From NCBI GenBank assembly GCA_039806955.1, contig JBDHQI010000011.1, positions 1 through 64,000 of the forward strand: DNA of 64,000 bases, written 5' to 3'. The notes under the pieces were generated by a model, which worked only from the letters and a program-made list of their open reading frames with translations, had not been told where the DNA came from and searched no databases. This document shows, piece after piece, positions 1 to 9,132 of the stretch (position 1 is its first letter; every line of letters starts with the position of its first letter). The translations under genes and the position numbers were made by a program. Source of the stretch: JADLHS01 sp039806955. GTDB taxonomy: Bacteria; Verrucomicrobiota; Verrucomicrobiia; Limisphaerales; JADLHS01.

Positions 1-70
1 CCGGTCAAAATGACCGCCGTGCCCCTCTTGCTTCCGGAAGCCTCCGGTAAATTCCGCCTCACCCATCGGG

Positions 71-259
71 TCATGACTTCAGATTGCGCCACCGGTCCGA
101 ACTGGAAAGATTGATCGTGACCTCCTGATATTCGAGCAGGATTTCGTTGGAAACCGCCAACGTCAGCCGTCCCTCCAGCAGGGCGCGGAGAATCTGATGA
201 TAGGGCTGCTTGCGCCCGAAGATTTGCAGAAAGACGTTCGTGTCGAGACAGGCCGTCAT
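71..259 (-). pseudogene. PIN-domain toxin, probably truncated
   Basis: The N-terminus MTACLDTNVFLQ carries the first PIN-domain acidic residue (Asp6) and the following NVFLQ strand. Residues 38-45 (NEILLEYQ) hold the second conserved acid. The reading frame stops after 62 residues, whereas PIN toxins usually have 130-150, so the later acidic residues of the nuclease site are missing. The start ATG overlaps the stop of the upstream antitoxin gene (ATGA), the usual translational coupling of a type II toxin-antitoxin pair. The 70 bases after the stop do not look like PIN sequence in any frame. I infer that the toxin is inactive through truncation. A short PIN variant cannot be fully excluded because the window begins here. 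Confidence 0.6.
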
Positions 260-522
260 GCGTAACGGTGTTCTGCCCGGAATTGCCGCACCAGTTCGGC
301 CACGCGTTGGAGTTTGCCTTGCGCTTGATCGGCATCAAATGCTTCGCCCAAGTGTTCGGCGGCCTGTTCGGCTTCGATCTGCAACAACACGCGATCCAGC
401 AACACGAGTTGCGCGCCGGTCATGCGCTCGATTTTCTCGTGCAGGACGGACTTGAGCTTTTCCGGCTCCAACGGTGCGGCGGTCTGGCTGTTTTTCATGG
501 CTTCACGATAAATCGCGGTCAA
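256..522 (-). CDS. Antitoxin partner of the PIN toxin
   Basis: A small 88-residue, charged, mostly helical protein immediately upstream of, and overlapping by four bases, the PIN gene. Size, position and coupling are those of a type II antitoxin. A second Met at residue 9 (MKNSQTA, position 498) is an equally likely start, giving about 80 residues. I do not recognise a named DNA-binding fold such as AbrB or Phd. The middle (residues 34-62) is a Leu/Glu/Ala-rich helix that could dimerise or bind the toxin. The assignment rests on context rather than on sequence family. Confidence 0.55.
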   Translation of the reverse strand: MTAIYREAMKNSQTAAPLEPEKLKSVLHEKIERMTGAQLVLLDRVLLQIEAEQAAEHLGEAFDADQAQGKLQRVAELVRQFRAEHRYA

Positions 523-645
523 TTGCTGTCAACCGGCAATCTGACGAAGATTTTTGCACCGGCAGAGCGCAGCGAGCACTTGCGATTCTCGTAAGCCTTC
601 TTTGCTGACCACACGCTGCGACCGGAGACTGGTTGCGCTTCGGGG

Positions 646-2598
646 TCAACCTTCCGCCTCCATCTCCGTCAACTTAGTCGCAGCGGCTTCCCACTGGGGT
701 GTGATTTCGGCGAGTTCGTCGGCGTTGTGGCTAAACTCGCGATTGAGCTGCATGGCTTGGCCGCCGTTTTGATAAGTCTCAGGCTTTTCCAATTCCGCCG
801 AAATTTCAGTCTGTCGCCCTTCCAATGCCTGAATCCGCTTTTCCAGGTCGGCCACGATTTGACGCTGTCCTTTCAAATGACGCGAACGGGCCTGTCGCGC
901 CTCGGCTTCGCGGCGGCGCTGCTCCTTGCGATCCATCGTTCCTTTGGCACGAGCCTCGGGTTCGGAGTCATTCGGCTTTGCGCCGGCCGTCAGCGCCGCG
1001 CGCGCCGAGCCCGCTTTGGTTTTATCAAGGTAGTATTGGTAATCGCCCGCGTAATGCGTCAGCGTTCCTTGATTTACGTGAACGACCTTGTTGGCCAAGG
1101 CCCGAATGAAATAAACATCGTGGCTGATGAAAATGAGCGTGCCCTCGAATTGCCCCAGCGCCAACAACAACGCGTCAATGCTGTTCATGTCGAGGTGTGT
1201 GGTCGGCTCGTCCATCAGCAACAGGTTCGGCGGATTCAATAGCAACTTGACCAGCGCCAGGCGGCTCTTTTCGCCACCACTCAGGACGCTGACTTTTTTG
1301 AACACGTCGTCGTCCCGGAATAAAAAGCTGCCGAGCAGAGTGCGGACAAACTGTTCAGTGACGCGGCTTGGCGTGGCCAACGCTTCGTCCAACACGGAGC
1401 GGGACGGATTCAGCATCTCCACGCGGTACTGCGAGTAATAACCAGCCTGGACATGATAGCCGAGTTCGCGCTCGCCTTGATCCGGCGCAAGCGTCGCCGC
1501 CAGTAATTTGAGCAGCGTGGATTTGCCCGCGCCATTCGGTCCGACCAACACGATGCGTTGACCGCGTTCCGCTTCAAAATCCACGCCGCGATAGACCGTG
1601 TGCGCGCCGTAGGCGAAATGCACCTGTTGCAAGCGCACTACGCGCTGGCCGCTGCGCGGCGGCTGCGGGAAACGGAAGTTCACCTTTTTTTCGGTCTCGC
1701 CTGGTGCTTCAATTTTTTCCATGCGCTCAATTTGCTTGAGCTTGCTCTGCGCTTGTGAAGCTTTGGAGGCCTTGGCGCGAAAGCGATCCGCGAATTCCTG
1801 CAACGCGGCGATTTCACGCTGCTGATTTCGATAGGCGGCCAGCACCTGCTCCTCCTTCGCGGCGCGTTGTTCAAGGTAGGAATCGTAATTGCCGCGGTAG
1901 CGCAACAGTTTGCTCAAACGGATTTCCACCACCGAGCCGACCAGCGCATTGAGGAATTCGCGGTCGTGCGAAATTACGAAAATGGCGCCCGGATAATTTG
2001 TCAAATACGCCTGAAACCACAGCAACGCTTCGAGGTCGAGATGGTTTGTTGGTTCATCCAACATCAACAAATCCGGTGCTTGCGTGAGCAATCGTGCCAG
2101 GTGCGCGCGCATCACCCAGCCCCCGCTCATCTCCCGCGCCGGCCGATTGAAATCATGCTCCCGAAAACTCAGGCCGGCGAGAATCTGCTTGGCTTGAGCC
2201 TCGACCTGATACCCGTTCAGTTCCAGGTAGCGGTCGTGAACATCGCCGGGTTGCGTCCGCACCTCCGACGCCGCCACCGGATGATCGCGTTCCCACCCCT
2301 GAATGATCCGGCGCAATTTGACAAACTCGGGAGAAATGGCGGTGGCGATCTCCAGCACGGTTTCTTCACCGGCCGGCGCGCTTTCCTGGGGTAGAAAACC
2401 GATGCTTACGCCGCGTTCAGTGATGATCTCGCCTGCATCCGGATCGGTCTGGCCCAGAATGATGTCGAACAACGTGGATTTCCCCGCGCCATTCGGTCCG
2501 ACGAGGCCGATGCGGTCCGTGCGGTTCACCTGCAACGTGATGTCAGCAAACAGCGTGCGTCCGGCGTAGGCTTTGGTGATTCCGGCCAACGTCAGCAT
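646..2598 (-). CDS. ABC-F family ATPase (Uup/YheS-like)
   Basis: A 650-residue soluble protein with two ABC ATPase domains and no membrane segments, the ABC-F layout. Domain 1 has Walker A GPNGAGKST at residues 34-42, an MSGGW signature at 158-162 and DEPTNHLD at 181-188. Domain 2 has Walker A at 353-361, LSGGEKSR at 439-446 and DEPTTHLD at 463-470. The charged interdomain linker (about 240-300) matches the P-site tRNA interaction motif region of the family. A C-terminal Arg/Glu-rich coiled coil (about 550-645) is typical of Uup-like members. Family members act on ribosomes or in DNA-related housekeeping; which paralogue this is cannot be told by eye. It stands alone on this strand. Confidence 0.9.
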   Translation of the reverse strand: MLTLAGITKAYAGRTLFADITLQVNRTDRIGLVGPNGAGKSTLFDIILGQTDPDAGEIITERGVSIGFLPQESAPAGEETVLEIATAISPEFVKLRRIIQGWERDHPVAASEVRTQPGDVHDRYLELNGYQVEAQAKQILAGLSFREHDFNRPAREMSGGWVMRAHLARLLTQAPDLLMLDEPTNHLDLEALLWFQAYLTNYPGAIFVISHDREFLNALVGSVVEIRLSKLLRYRGNYDSYLEQRAAKEEQVLAAYRNQQREIAALQEFADRFRAKASKASQAQSKLKQIERMEKIEAPGETEKKVNFRFPQPPRSGQRVVRLQQVHFAYGAHTVYRGVDFEAERGQRIVLVGPNGAGKSTLLKLLAATLAPDQGERELGYHVQAGYYSQYRVEMLNPSRSVLDEALATPSRVTEQFVRTLLGSFLFRDDDVFKKVSVLSGGEKSRLALVKLLLNPPNLLLMDEPTTHLDMNSIDALLLALGQFEGTLIFISHDVYFIRALANKVVHVNQGTLTHYAGDYQYYLDKTKAGSARAALTAGAKPNDSEPEARAKGTMDRKEQRRREAEARQARSRHLKGQRQIVADLEKRIQALEGRQTEISAELEKPETYQNGGQAMQLNREFSHNADELAEITPQWEAAATKLTEMEAEG

Positions 2599-2712
2599 GG
2601 CGCGAGCGATGTGGGGCGCCGACCCGACCGGGAAAATCGGTTGGGAAACGGGAACGCTGCCAAGGGTGGCAGGTGCGGAAAGTTACCGGGACGAATCAAG
2701 GTGGCGAACCAA

Positions 2713-3051
2713 TCATACGGCGGCATCGCCCTTTTCATCCGTGCGGATGCGAATGGCGGTTTCCAACGGAAGGACAAAGATTTTTCCGTCGCCAATCTTG
2801 CCGGTGTGTGCGGTCTTGGTGATCACCTGAATGGCCGGCTCCACTTGAGCATCGGGCAGTACAATTTCCAATTTGATTTTGGGCAGAAAATCCACGGTGT
2901 ATTCACTGCCGCGATAAATTTCGGTGTGTCCCTTCTGACGACCAAAGCCCTTGACTTCAATAACCGTCATGCCAGTGATGCCGATTTCCGACAGGGCGTC
3001 TTTAACCTCGGTCAGTTTGAACGGTTTGATAATGGCTTCGATCTTTTTCAT
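2713..3051 (-). CDS. glnB: Nitrogen regulatory protein PII
   Basis: A 112-residue trimeric signal protein that senses 2-oxoglutarate and ATP/ADP and controls nitrogen assimilation. MKKIEAIIKPFKL is the canonical PII start, so I use the ATG at 3051 rather than longer in-frame extensions. Tyr51 lies in the T-loop (YRGSEYTVDF), the residue uridylylated in proteobacterial PII. The B-loop motif TGKIGDGKIFV follows near residue 83. No amtB or glnA is adjacent, so GlnB and GlnK cannot be told apart by context. Confidence 0.93.
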   Translation of the reverse strand: MKKIEAIIKPFKLTEVKDALSEIGITGMTVIEVKGFGRQKGHTEIYRGSEYTVDFLPKIKLEIVLPDAQVEPAIQVITKTAHTGKIGDGKIFVLPLETAIRIRTDEKGDAAV

Positions 3052-3310
3052 ACAGGCAATTCCAACGGCTTTAATTGTATTTTTTAATCCGGCGACGTCA
3101 AATCCAATCCGCCAATTCATGAAGTCCACAATCCGCGAATCCACAGCTTGACCACAGTGGCTGGTTCTGGGTTAATGGGGGCGTTCGCTCTGATGAAATC
3201 GGGACTCGACATTTGTAGTGTGTGCCGGATTATCGCGGCCGCGCTCCCGCCGCCGCGCAGCGGTCTCCCACGTCAGCCAACTTAATTCCCACCTTCGAAC
3301 CGGCACGCCG

Positions 3311-4990
3311 ATGAAATCACCCATCTCCCGTAAGTTTCTGTCACTGATCTTTCCAATGCTCCTGCTCCTGGTGATGGGCGGGAGCTTCACTTCGGCTCAG
3401 GCGCAATCGCTCGACACCCTGGCCGAGGAAGGCGTCAAACTGCGGATCGAACAACAGTTGCTCAACCACCTGAAGCGTACGGCGCAACTCGCGCCCGACG
3501 AGCAACAACAGAGAACCCGGACCTGGCAGCAGGAGGATCGGGATTTCAAGCAACGCTATAACAAACTTTCCAAGGACGAGAAACAATACGTCTCCCAACA
3601 AATTGAAAATCAGTACGCGATTACCTTTCCGCCGTTGCAGCAGAAATGGGCGGCTGAAGCGCAGCGGCTCAAGGAAGAGGCGCGTTCCCTGACCGCCCAA
3701 CGCAATCAGGAATTGGAAGCGGACGCGCAAGTTGCCGCTAAAATCCAAACTGATCGCACTTTTCGCCAACGCCAACTGGATAGCGGGAAATTGTCCGCCC
3801 AGGAATTTGCCTCAGCCGATGCGGACGACATGGCGAAAATCAAAGCGTTCCAAGACAAGTACAGCGGCTACGGCGGCGCCTGGGGCAACAGTTTCAATAA
3901 GCGCTTCCAAGCGTTGGCCGCGCCATTGATACAAGAACGCGATCTGCAGGAACGGCTCGCGGATACAACCAGCGCGGTCGGGGCGGACGCGCACCGCGCC
4001 GCCGATCTGACACTGGTCATCAAACATAATGAACGCCGGCGTCTGGCCGGCGCCCTCACGACTGCGCAGGAAAATCAGGCCAGCGCTCCGCTCAAAACCG
4101 AGCTTGACACCATCAAGGCCAAATACGCCGTGACTGGAGCGATGGCCCCATCGGCCCGGGATTTCAATCAACGCGTGGAGAATCTGGTCAGTCAGGGCTT
4201 GCGCGAAAAAATGAGCGACTGGGACAAGGCCGCACGGGAGGAATACGCTGCGCTCCGCGCTCAAACCACGGTGGCGCCCATTTCGGAACCGGCGCGCGCC
4301 GTCGCGACCGGGGCAGTTACCACAGTCTCCTCCGGCTCACGATTACAACCGGCGCCGTATCGTCCGCCGGTAAATTCGATTCCATACCGGAGCGGGTCCA
4401 TCGCTCCCAAGATGATCATTCCCGGAATCATCCTGGTGCTAATCTTGTTGTTTGTCTTTCGCAAGGTGCTGCGTGTTTTCCTGTCGCCGGTTGCCACCTA
4501 CAACGATCTGGTCACCCTGCGCAACACCGTTCAAAACGCCTGGGCGCAGATTGACGTTCAGTTGAAGCGGCGGCACGATCTCATCTCCAACTACGTCGAG
4601 ATTGTCAAAGGGTACGCCAAACACGAGCGCGGCACGCTGGAGGAAGTGGCTAAAGCTCGCTCGCGCGCCGCCGGTGCAACGACCATGGCTGAACGTTCCG
4701 ACGCTGAGAACGCACTGGCGTCCACGATGAAATCACTCTATGCGGTGGTGGAATCCTATCCCGAGTTGAAGGCCAACCAAAACTTCATCGCGCTCCAGCA
4801 TAATTTGACCGAGACCGAGAACATTCTGGCGGGCAAGCGCGAGACTTATAACAACACCGTGCTCACCTACAACAACCGGGTACAGCGCTTTCCGACCAAT
4901 CTTTTTGCGAAAGTTTTCAGGTTCAAAGTCCGCGACTTCTTCGAGCTTAAATCAGAAACCGAACGGGAAGCGCCCAAGGCCTCGCTCTGA
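3311..4990 (+). CDS. LemA-domain membrane protein with long helical N-terminal region
   Basis: A 559-residue protein. A signal peptide ends near AQAQ (about residue 31). Residues 32-345 are highly charged, Gln/Glu/Arg/Ala-rich and probably form long helices or coiled coils. A short Ser/Pro-rich linker leads to a transmembrane helix (about 367-384) and a LemA domain (about 385-550) with the typical NLV-like stretch beginning YNDLVTLRNTVQNAWAQID. Ordinary LemA proteins are about 180-200 residues with a short N-terminal anchor. The start at 3311 is chosen because the signal peptide follows at once; upstream in-frame codons encode Arg-rich non-signal sequence. LemA function is poorly known. The fused, presumably periplasmic helical half suggests an envelope scaffold, which is inference. 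Confidence 0.85.
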   Translation: MKSPISRKFLSLIFPMLLLLVMGGSFTSAQAQSLDTLAEEGVKLRIEQQLLNHLKRTAQLAPDEQQQRTRTWQQEDRDFKQRYNKLSKDEKQYVSQQIENQYAITFPPLQQKWAAEAQRLKEEARSLTAQRNQELEADAQVAAKIQTDRTFRQRQLDSGKLSAQEFASADADDMAKIKAFQDKYSGYGGAWGNSFNKRFQALAAPLIQERDLQERLADTTSAVGADAHRAADLTLVIKHNERRRLAGALTTAQENQASAPLKTELDTIKAKYAVTGAMAPSARDFNQRVENLVSQGLREKMSDWDKAAREEYAALRAQTTVAPISEPARAVATGAVTTVSSGSRLQPAPYRPPVNSIPYRSGSIAPKMIIPGIILVLILLFVFRKVLRVFLSPVATYNDLVTLRNTVQNAWAQIDVQLKRRHDLISNYVEIVKGYAKHERGTLEEVAKARSRAAGATTMAERSDAENALASTMKSLYAVVESYPELKANQNFIALQHNLTETENILAGKRETYNNTVLTYNNRVQRFPTNLFAKVFRFKVRDFFELKSETEREAPKASL

Positions 4991-5117
4991 TTCACCGCGC
5001 CGGAAGCTCCGGAGCGCCCCCCGGCAATGTCGCTGCCGCCCATCCGGGCTGGTAATGTCTGCAAATCGGCCCGGTGCGAGACTCGACAAATTTCCAATTG
5101 ACTGCCAATGTTTGTAC

Positions 5118-5969
5118 ATGTTGGCGGATAAATTGGAGCAATTGCGCGCGATCCTGCGTTCCTACGGATCGTGTCTCATTGCGTATTCCGGCGGGGTGGA
5201 TTCCGCCTTTCTCGCGCTCATCGCACACCAGGTCCTGGGTGACCGATCGCTGGCCGTGCTGGCGGATTCCGCCAGCCTGCCTCGTCGCGAGCGGAATGAC
5301 GCTTTGGAACTGGGGAAACAATTCGGCTTTCCCATCCGAGTCATTCGTACGACGGAACTGGAGGATCCCAATTATCTGGCGAACCCGATCAACCGTTGCT
5401 ATTTCTGCAAACACGAGTTGTTCACGGAACTCGTTCCACTGGCGCGAGCAGAACACTTTGCCGTGTTGTGTTACGGGGAAAACGCTAGCGACCTCGGCGA
5501 TTTTCGTCCGGGCGCCAAGGCGGCGGCGGAGTTTCAGGTGCATGCGCCATTGAAGGAGGCGGGGTTGGGGAAAGCCGAAATCCGGGAGTTATCGGCGCAA
5601 ATGGGTTTGCCGACCGCCGACAAACCGCAGATGGCGTGTCTGAGTTCGCGAATTCCGTATGGCGAAGTGGTTTCCGTGGAGAAATTGCGCATGATTGAGG
5701 CCGGTGAAAATGTGTTGCACGACCTTGGCTTTTACGACCTGCGCGTGCGCCATCACGAGTTGAACCGCAAGCAGGCGCTGGCGCGAATTGAGGTGGGCGT
5801 ATCGGAACTGGAGAAGTTTTTTGCTCCCGGTGTGGCCGCGCGCATCGCCAGGGAACTGAAGCAAATTGGTTACGCGCACGTCACGTTGGACTTGCAAGGC
5901 TATCGTCGGGGCAGTTTGAATGAAGCCAGTCACTCGCCGACGCTGGCGGGCACGAATCATGGTGGATGA
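5118..5969 (+). CDS. larE: ATP-dependent sacrificial sulfur transferase LarE
   Basis: A 283-residue PP-loop enzyme. SGGVDS at residues 24-29 binds ATP. The family-specific stretches RCYFCKHELF (93-102), GENASDLGDFRPG (120-132) and CLSSRIPYG (174-182) are present. LarE sulfurates pyridinium dicarboxylate mononucleotide to build the nickel-pincer cofactor of lactate racemase-type enzymes. Three cysteines stand at the active region (Cys94, Cys97, Cys174). Single-Cys LarE proteins sacrifice that Cys, while a three-Cys class is reported to use a [4Fe-4S] cluster, so this may be the cluster type (inference). No larA, larB or larC is in the window. ATG 5118 is chosen because upstream frame residues are non-homologous and overlap the lemA-like gene. 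Confidence 0.88.
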   Translation: MLADKLEQLRAILRSYGSCLIAYSGGVDSAFLALIAHQVLGDRSLAVLADSASLPRRERNDALELGKQFGFPIRVIRTTELEDPNYLANPINRCYFCKHELFTELVPLARAEHFAVLCYGENASDLGDFRPGAKAAAEFQVHAPLKEAGLGKAEIRELSAQMGLPTADKPQMACLSSRIPYGEVVSVEKLRMIEAGENVLHDLGFYDLRVRHHELNRKQALARIEVGVSELEKFFAPGVAARIARELKQIGYAHVTLDLQGYRRGSLNEASHSPTLAGTNHGG

Positions 5970-6018
5970 ATCAAAAAACGACAACTTTTAAGGAGCAGTG
6001 GTTTTAACACGATAACTT

Positions 6019-7305
6019 ATGGCGCAATTTACCTATAAAGCGCGACGACGTTCGGGTGAAGTGGTGCAAGGGACGCTGGATGTGGCGGATCGCGCGGCGG
6101 CGTTGGGAGCGATTGATCGGCTGGGCTTGTTCCCCGTCACCGTGGACGCGGCCAAAAGCAGCTCGGTCAAAGCGGTCAAGCCCGCCGGCGCCGGCCGGGG
6201 TTTCTCCAGTCTGCTGCCGTCGTCATTTCAAGCGGCTCTGCATCGCAAGCGCAAACCCAAGCTGCAGGAGATTGCCACTTTCACCCAGCAACTGGCCAAT
6301 TTGTTGCAAGCGGGCATGCCGTTGACGGCGGCGTTGAACAGCATGATGCACCTGGAGACCAAGGGCATTCCCAAGGAAGTCAGTCGCGACCTGCGCCAGG
6401 AAGTGATGGAAGGGCGCAGTTTGTCCGACGCCATGGCGAAGCAGCCGCTGATCTTCACCGATCTATACATCAACATGGTGAAAGCGGGCGAACAATCGGG
6501 CGCGTTGGTGACTGTGCTGCGGCGCATGGCGGATCACTTTGAAAAATTTGCCGCCGTGCAATCCAAATTCACCTCGGCGCTGATCTATCCGGCGTTTGTC
6601 GCCGTCGTGGGCATCGGCATCGTGATTTTCTTCATGACCTACATGTTGCCGAAGTTTATGACCCTGTTTGGCAACATGGAAATGCAACTGCCGATGATGA
6701 CGCAATTGCTCATCAGCATCAGCAATCTGTTCACCGGCTATTGGTGGTTGCTGGTGATGTTGATCATTTTGTTCTGGGTGTTGTTCAGCCGGTTCAAGGC
6801 CACGACCGAGGGCAAATTCAAAATTGACGCGTGGAAGATGAAAGTGCCCGTGTTTGGCAAGGTGATGCGGTTGAATCTCTACGGGCAGTTTGCGCGGACG
6901 CTCTCGACCCTGTTGGAAAACGGCGTGCCGGTACTGACCGCGCTGAAAATCACCGAGCAAGTGCTGCCCAACCGCGTGATTAAAGAGGCCACGGCCAAAA
7001 CGCGGGAAGCCGTCACGGATGGCAAGACCCTCGCGCAACCGCTCGCCGCCAGCAAAATTTTTCCGCAGCTCATGGTGGACTTGGTGCGCATCGGTGAGGA
7101 AACCGGCGATGTGCCCGGCGCATTGAAAAACGTGGCGGATACTTATGAAAACGAACTGAACACGGCGTTGCGGGTGATGACAAACATGATCGAGCCGGTG
7201 CTGATCGTCGTCATGGCGGGCGGCGTTGGCTTTCTGCTGCTCGGAGTGTTGTCGGCCATGTTTTCCATGATCTCCAACGTCGGAGGCGCAATGGGAGGAC
7301 GATGA
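6019..7305 (+). CDS. gspF: Type II secretion / type IV pilus inner-membrane platform protein
   Basis: A 428-residue GspF/PilC family protein with two repeated cytoplasmic T2SSF domains (about 80-200 and 280-400) and three transmembrane segments (about 190-213, 243-260 and 395-416). Diagnostic stretches include FTQQLANLLQAGMPL (about 90-105) and the repeat FARTLSTLLENGVPVL. It anchors the pseudopilus assembly ATPase. It heads a tight run gspF-H-I-J-K, and its TGA overlaps the next ATG (ATGA). GspF and PilC cannot be separated by sequence alone, but the downstream minor pseudopilins and GspK favour a type II secretion system. The ATPase (gspE), secretin (gspD) and major pseudopilin (gspG) are not in the window. 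Confidence 0.9.
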   Translation: MAQFTYKARRRSGEVVQGTLDVADRAAALGAIDRLGLFPVTVDAAKSSSVKAVKPAGAGRGFSSLLPSSFQAALHRKRKPKLQEIATFTQQLANLLQAGMPLTAALNSMMHLETKGIPKEVSRDLRQEVMEGRSLSDAMAKQPLIFTDLYINMVKAGEQSGALVTVLRRMADHFEKFAAVQSKFTSALIYPAFVAVVGIGIVIFFMTYMLPKFMTLFGNMEMQLPMMTQLLISISNLFTGYWWLLVMLIILFWVLFSRFKATTEGKFKIDAWKMKVPVFGKVMRLNLYGQFARTLSTLLENGVPVLTALKITEQVLPNRVIKEATAKTREAVTDGKTLAQPLAASKIFPQLMVDLVRIGEETGDVPGALKNVADTYENELNTALRVMTNMIEPVLIVVMAGGVGFLLLGVLSAMFSMISNVGGAMGGR

Positions 7306-7862
7306 AGCTGCCGCGCGTCCAACCGCACTGCTTCCCGGCTCATCCGCCGCGCCGTCGCGCTTTTACACTGATTGAAATCATGCTCGTGGTGGGCTTGATG
7401 GCGCTCATCGCCACCACTGCGGTCCCGAGCATTTATCAACTGGCCAAAAAAGAAGGCATGCGTCGCGCGGTTGGCGATTTGAAGGAAGTGTGTGCCAATG
7501 CGCGGGCGCAGGCGATTTTTTCCGGCAAGGAAGTCAGCGTGGTGTTCTATCCGCCGTTGCGTCGTTACGGAATCAGCGGCGGCACCACCACCGCCAGCCC
7601 GGAGAGTTTAAGCGGAGCCGCGCCCGCCGCGCCGGAAACCGCGCCCGGCACGGGCACCACCGGCATCATCCCCGCTGACATCACTCTGGAAATGCTGGAT
7701 GTCAATTTGTCCGAGTACAAGGACTCCGAGTGGACGCGCGTGCGTTTTTATCCGAACGGCACCTGTGATGAAATGACGGTGGTCTTCCGCTCCAGCCGGG
7801 AATTCCGGAAGCTGAATTTGGAGCCAACCACGGGGGTTCTGTTCCAGGGAGATTTGCGATGA
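7302..7862 (+). CDS. gspH: Type II secretion pseudopilin, GspH-like
   Basis: A 186-residue protein with a class III signal: a basic leader of about 20 residues, then RRRA/FTLIEIMLVVGLMALIA, where Glu5 of the mature chain is the pilin hallmark. Prepilin peptidase would cleave before Phe. The globular domain is GspH/FimT-like in size. It contains an Ala/Pro/Gly/Thr-rich loop (about residues 90-125, AAPAAPETAPGTGTTG) that looks like a lineage-specific insertion. The start codon overlaps the gspF stop, and the gene is coupled to the next pseudopilin by a second ATGA overlap. Confidence 0.82.
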   Translation: MKLPRVQPHCFPAHPPRRRAFTLIEIMLVVGLMALIATTAVPSIYQLAKKEGMRRAVGDLKEVCANARAQAIFSGKEVSVVFYPPLRRYGISGGTTTASPESLSGAAPAAPETAPGTGTTGIIPADITLEMLDVNLSEYKDSEWTRVRFYPNGTCDEMTVVFRSSREFRKLNLEPTTGVLFQGDLR

Positions 7863-8320
7863 ACTCCACGCGCTTGAATCAAACCCGCCGCCGTCGGTGC
7901 GAACGCGCGTTTTCGCTGCTGGAAGTGATGATCGCGCTGGCGATTTTCTTCATGTGTACGTTTGCGATCCTCGGCTTGACCACGCAGTTGTTGCAGAACG
8001 CGCGCGCTTTTCAAACCAAGAAAACTCCGGGAGTCGCTTTGATTCACGCCTGGTACACGTCCATGACTAATCGCGTGACCGAGGGCGAATTCTCCGGCAG
8101 TCTGAGCGACATTTCCGATGATTTGGGCCGGGAATATCCGGACTACGAGTATTCCATCCTGACCGAGCCGGACCCGAACATGACCAATGGACTTTGGGAT
8201 GTCACCTATCGCATTTTCAACCGGCGTACGCATCAGGTGGAATCCGAGGTGGCGACATTTTATTGGGATCCAAACACGCAAAGTCGCACCAGCGTGGGCG
8301 TAGGAGGCTTCCGTCCGTGA
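7859..8320 (+). CDS. gspI: Type II secretion minor pseudopilin, GspI-like
   Basis: A 153-residue protein with leader ERA/FSLLEVMIALAIFFMCTFAIL: a prepilin cleavage site with Glu5 and a hydrophobic helix. Length, position second in the minor pseudopilin series and the short globular domain match GspI, which forms the pseudopilus tip with GspJ and GspK. It overlaps gspH upstream (ATGA), and its stop overlaps the GTG start of gspJ (GTGA). Confidence 0.78.
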   Translation: MNSTRLNQTRRRRCERAFSLLEVMIALAIFFMCTFAILGLTTQLLQNARAFQTKKTPGVALIHAWYTSMTNRVTEGEFSGSLSDISDDLGREYPDYEYSILTEPDPNMTNGLWDVTYRIFNRRTHQVESEVATFYWDPNTQSRTSVGVGGFRP

Positions 8321-9114
8321 GAATCCGTCGCTCTCATTTCCGCCCGCGCGCGCGCCGTCGCGCCGCGTTTACACTGATCGAAATTCTCGTGGCCTTTGCG
8401 ATTTTCGGCATGGTCATTCTGGCCATTTACGCCACTTGGACGTTGATCATCAAATCGGCCAAGACCGGTCAGGACGCTGCCATCCAGATTCAACGCGAGC
8501 GTATGGCCATGCGCACCCTCAAGGAGGCGTTGAACGGAGTGATGTCGTTTCAGGCGGACCAGCGCAATTACGCGTTTGTGGCGGACAACTCGGACAACGG
8601 CTTTCTGAGCTTTGTTTCGCGTCTGCCGGAGATGTTCCCCCGCAGCAGCCGGGTGGCGTTTGAAGGTTTCGACGTGCGGCGCGTCACGTTTTCCGTCGAG
8701 TCGGGTCGGGATTCTCGCCGGCACCTGGTTTTACGCCAGACGCCCTTGCTCAAGGATATGGATTCCGACGAGGAAGAGTTCCCGTTCATCCTGGCCCAGG
8801 ACGTCAACAAGATGGCTTTGGAATTTTACGATTTGCGCCAGCAGGACTGGGTGGATGAATGGGTTCGCACCAACGAACTGCCGCGCATGATCAAGATTTC
8901 GCTCGAATTTGAACGGCGCAGTCCAAACCACCCCAACCAGCCTGGCATCAAAGAGGTCATGGTGGACATCGCCGCGCTGCCCTCGTCCATGGTACCCACC
9001 ATCGCTCAAGCGGGCAATCGTCCGCCAGTGGGAGGCGGGCAGGTCACCCCGCCGAATGGGACGCCGACTCAGGGTCAGCCCGGTCAGCCATTGATGCCGA
9101 ACCCACTGAAGTAA
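8317..9114 (+). CDS. gspJ: Type II secretion minor pseudopilin, GspJ-like
   Basis: About 265 residues beginning at a GTG that overlaps the gspI stop. An AGGAGG ribosome-binding site at 8302-8307 lies nine bases upstream, which decides this start over a longer in-frame ATG at 8194 inside gspI. The leader RRRAA/FTLIEILVAFAIFGMVIL is a class III pilin signal with Glu5. The domain is GspJ-like in length, followed by a Pro/Gly/Gln-rich C-terminal tail (about residues 225-265) with no obvious fold. Confidence 0.8.
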   Translation: MRIRRSHFRPRARRRAAFTLIEILVAFAIFGMVILAIYATWTLIIKSAKTGQDAAIQIQRERMAMRTLKEALNGVMSFQADQRNYAFVADNSDNGFLSFVSRLPEMFPRSSRVAFEGFDVRRVTFSVESGRDSRRHLVLRQTPLLKDMDSDEEEFPFILAQDVNKMALEFYDLRQQDWVDEWVRTNELPRMIKISLEFERRSPNHPNQPGIKEVMVDIAALPSSMVPTIAQAGNRPPVGGGQVTPPNGTPTQGQPGQPLMPNPLK

Positions 9115-9132
9115 TTAATCGGTCAGTAAAAC

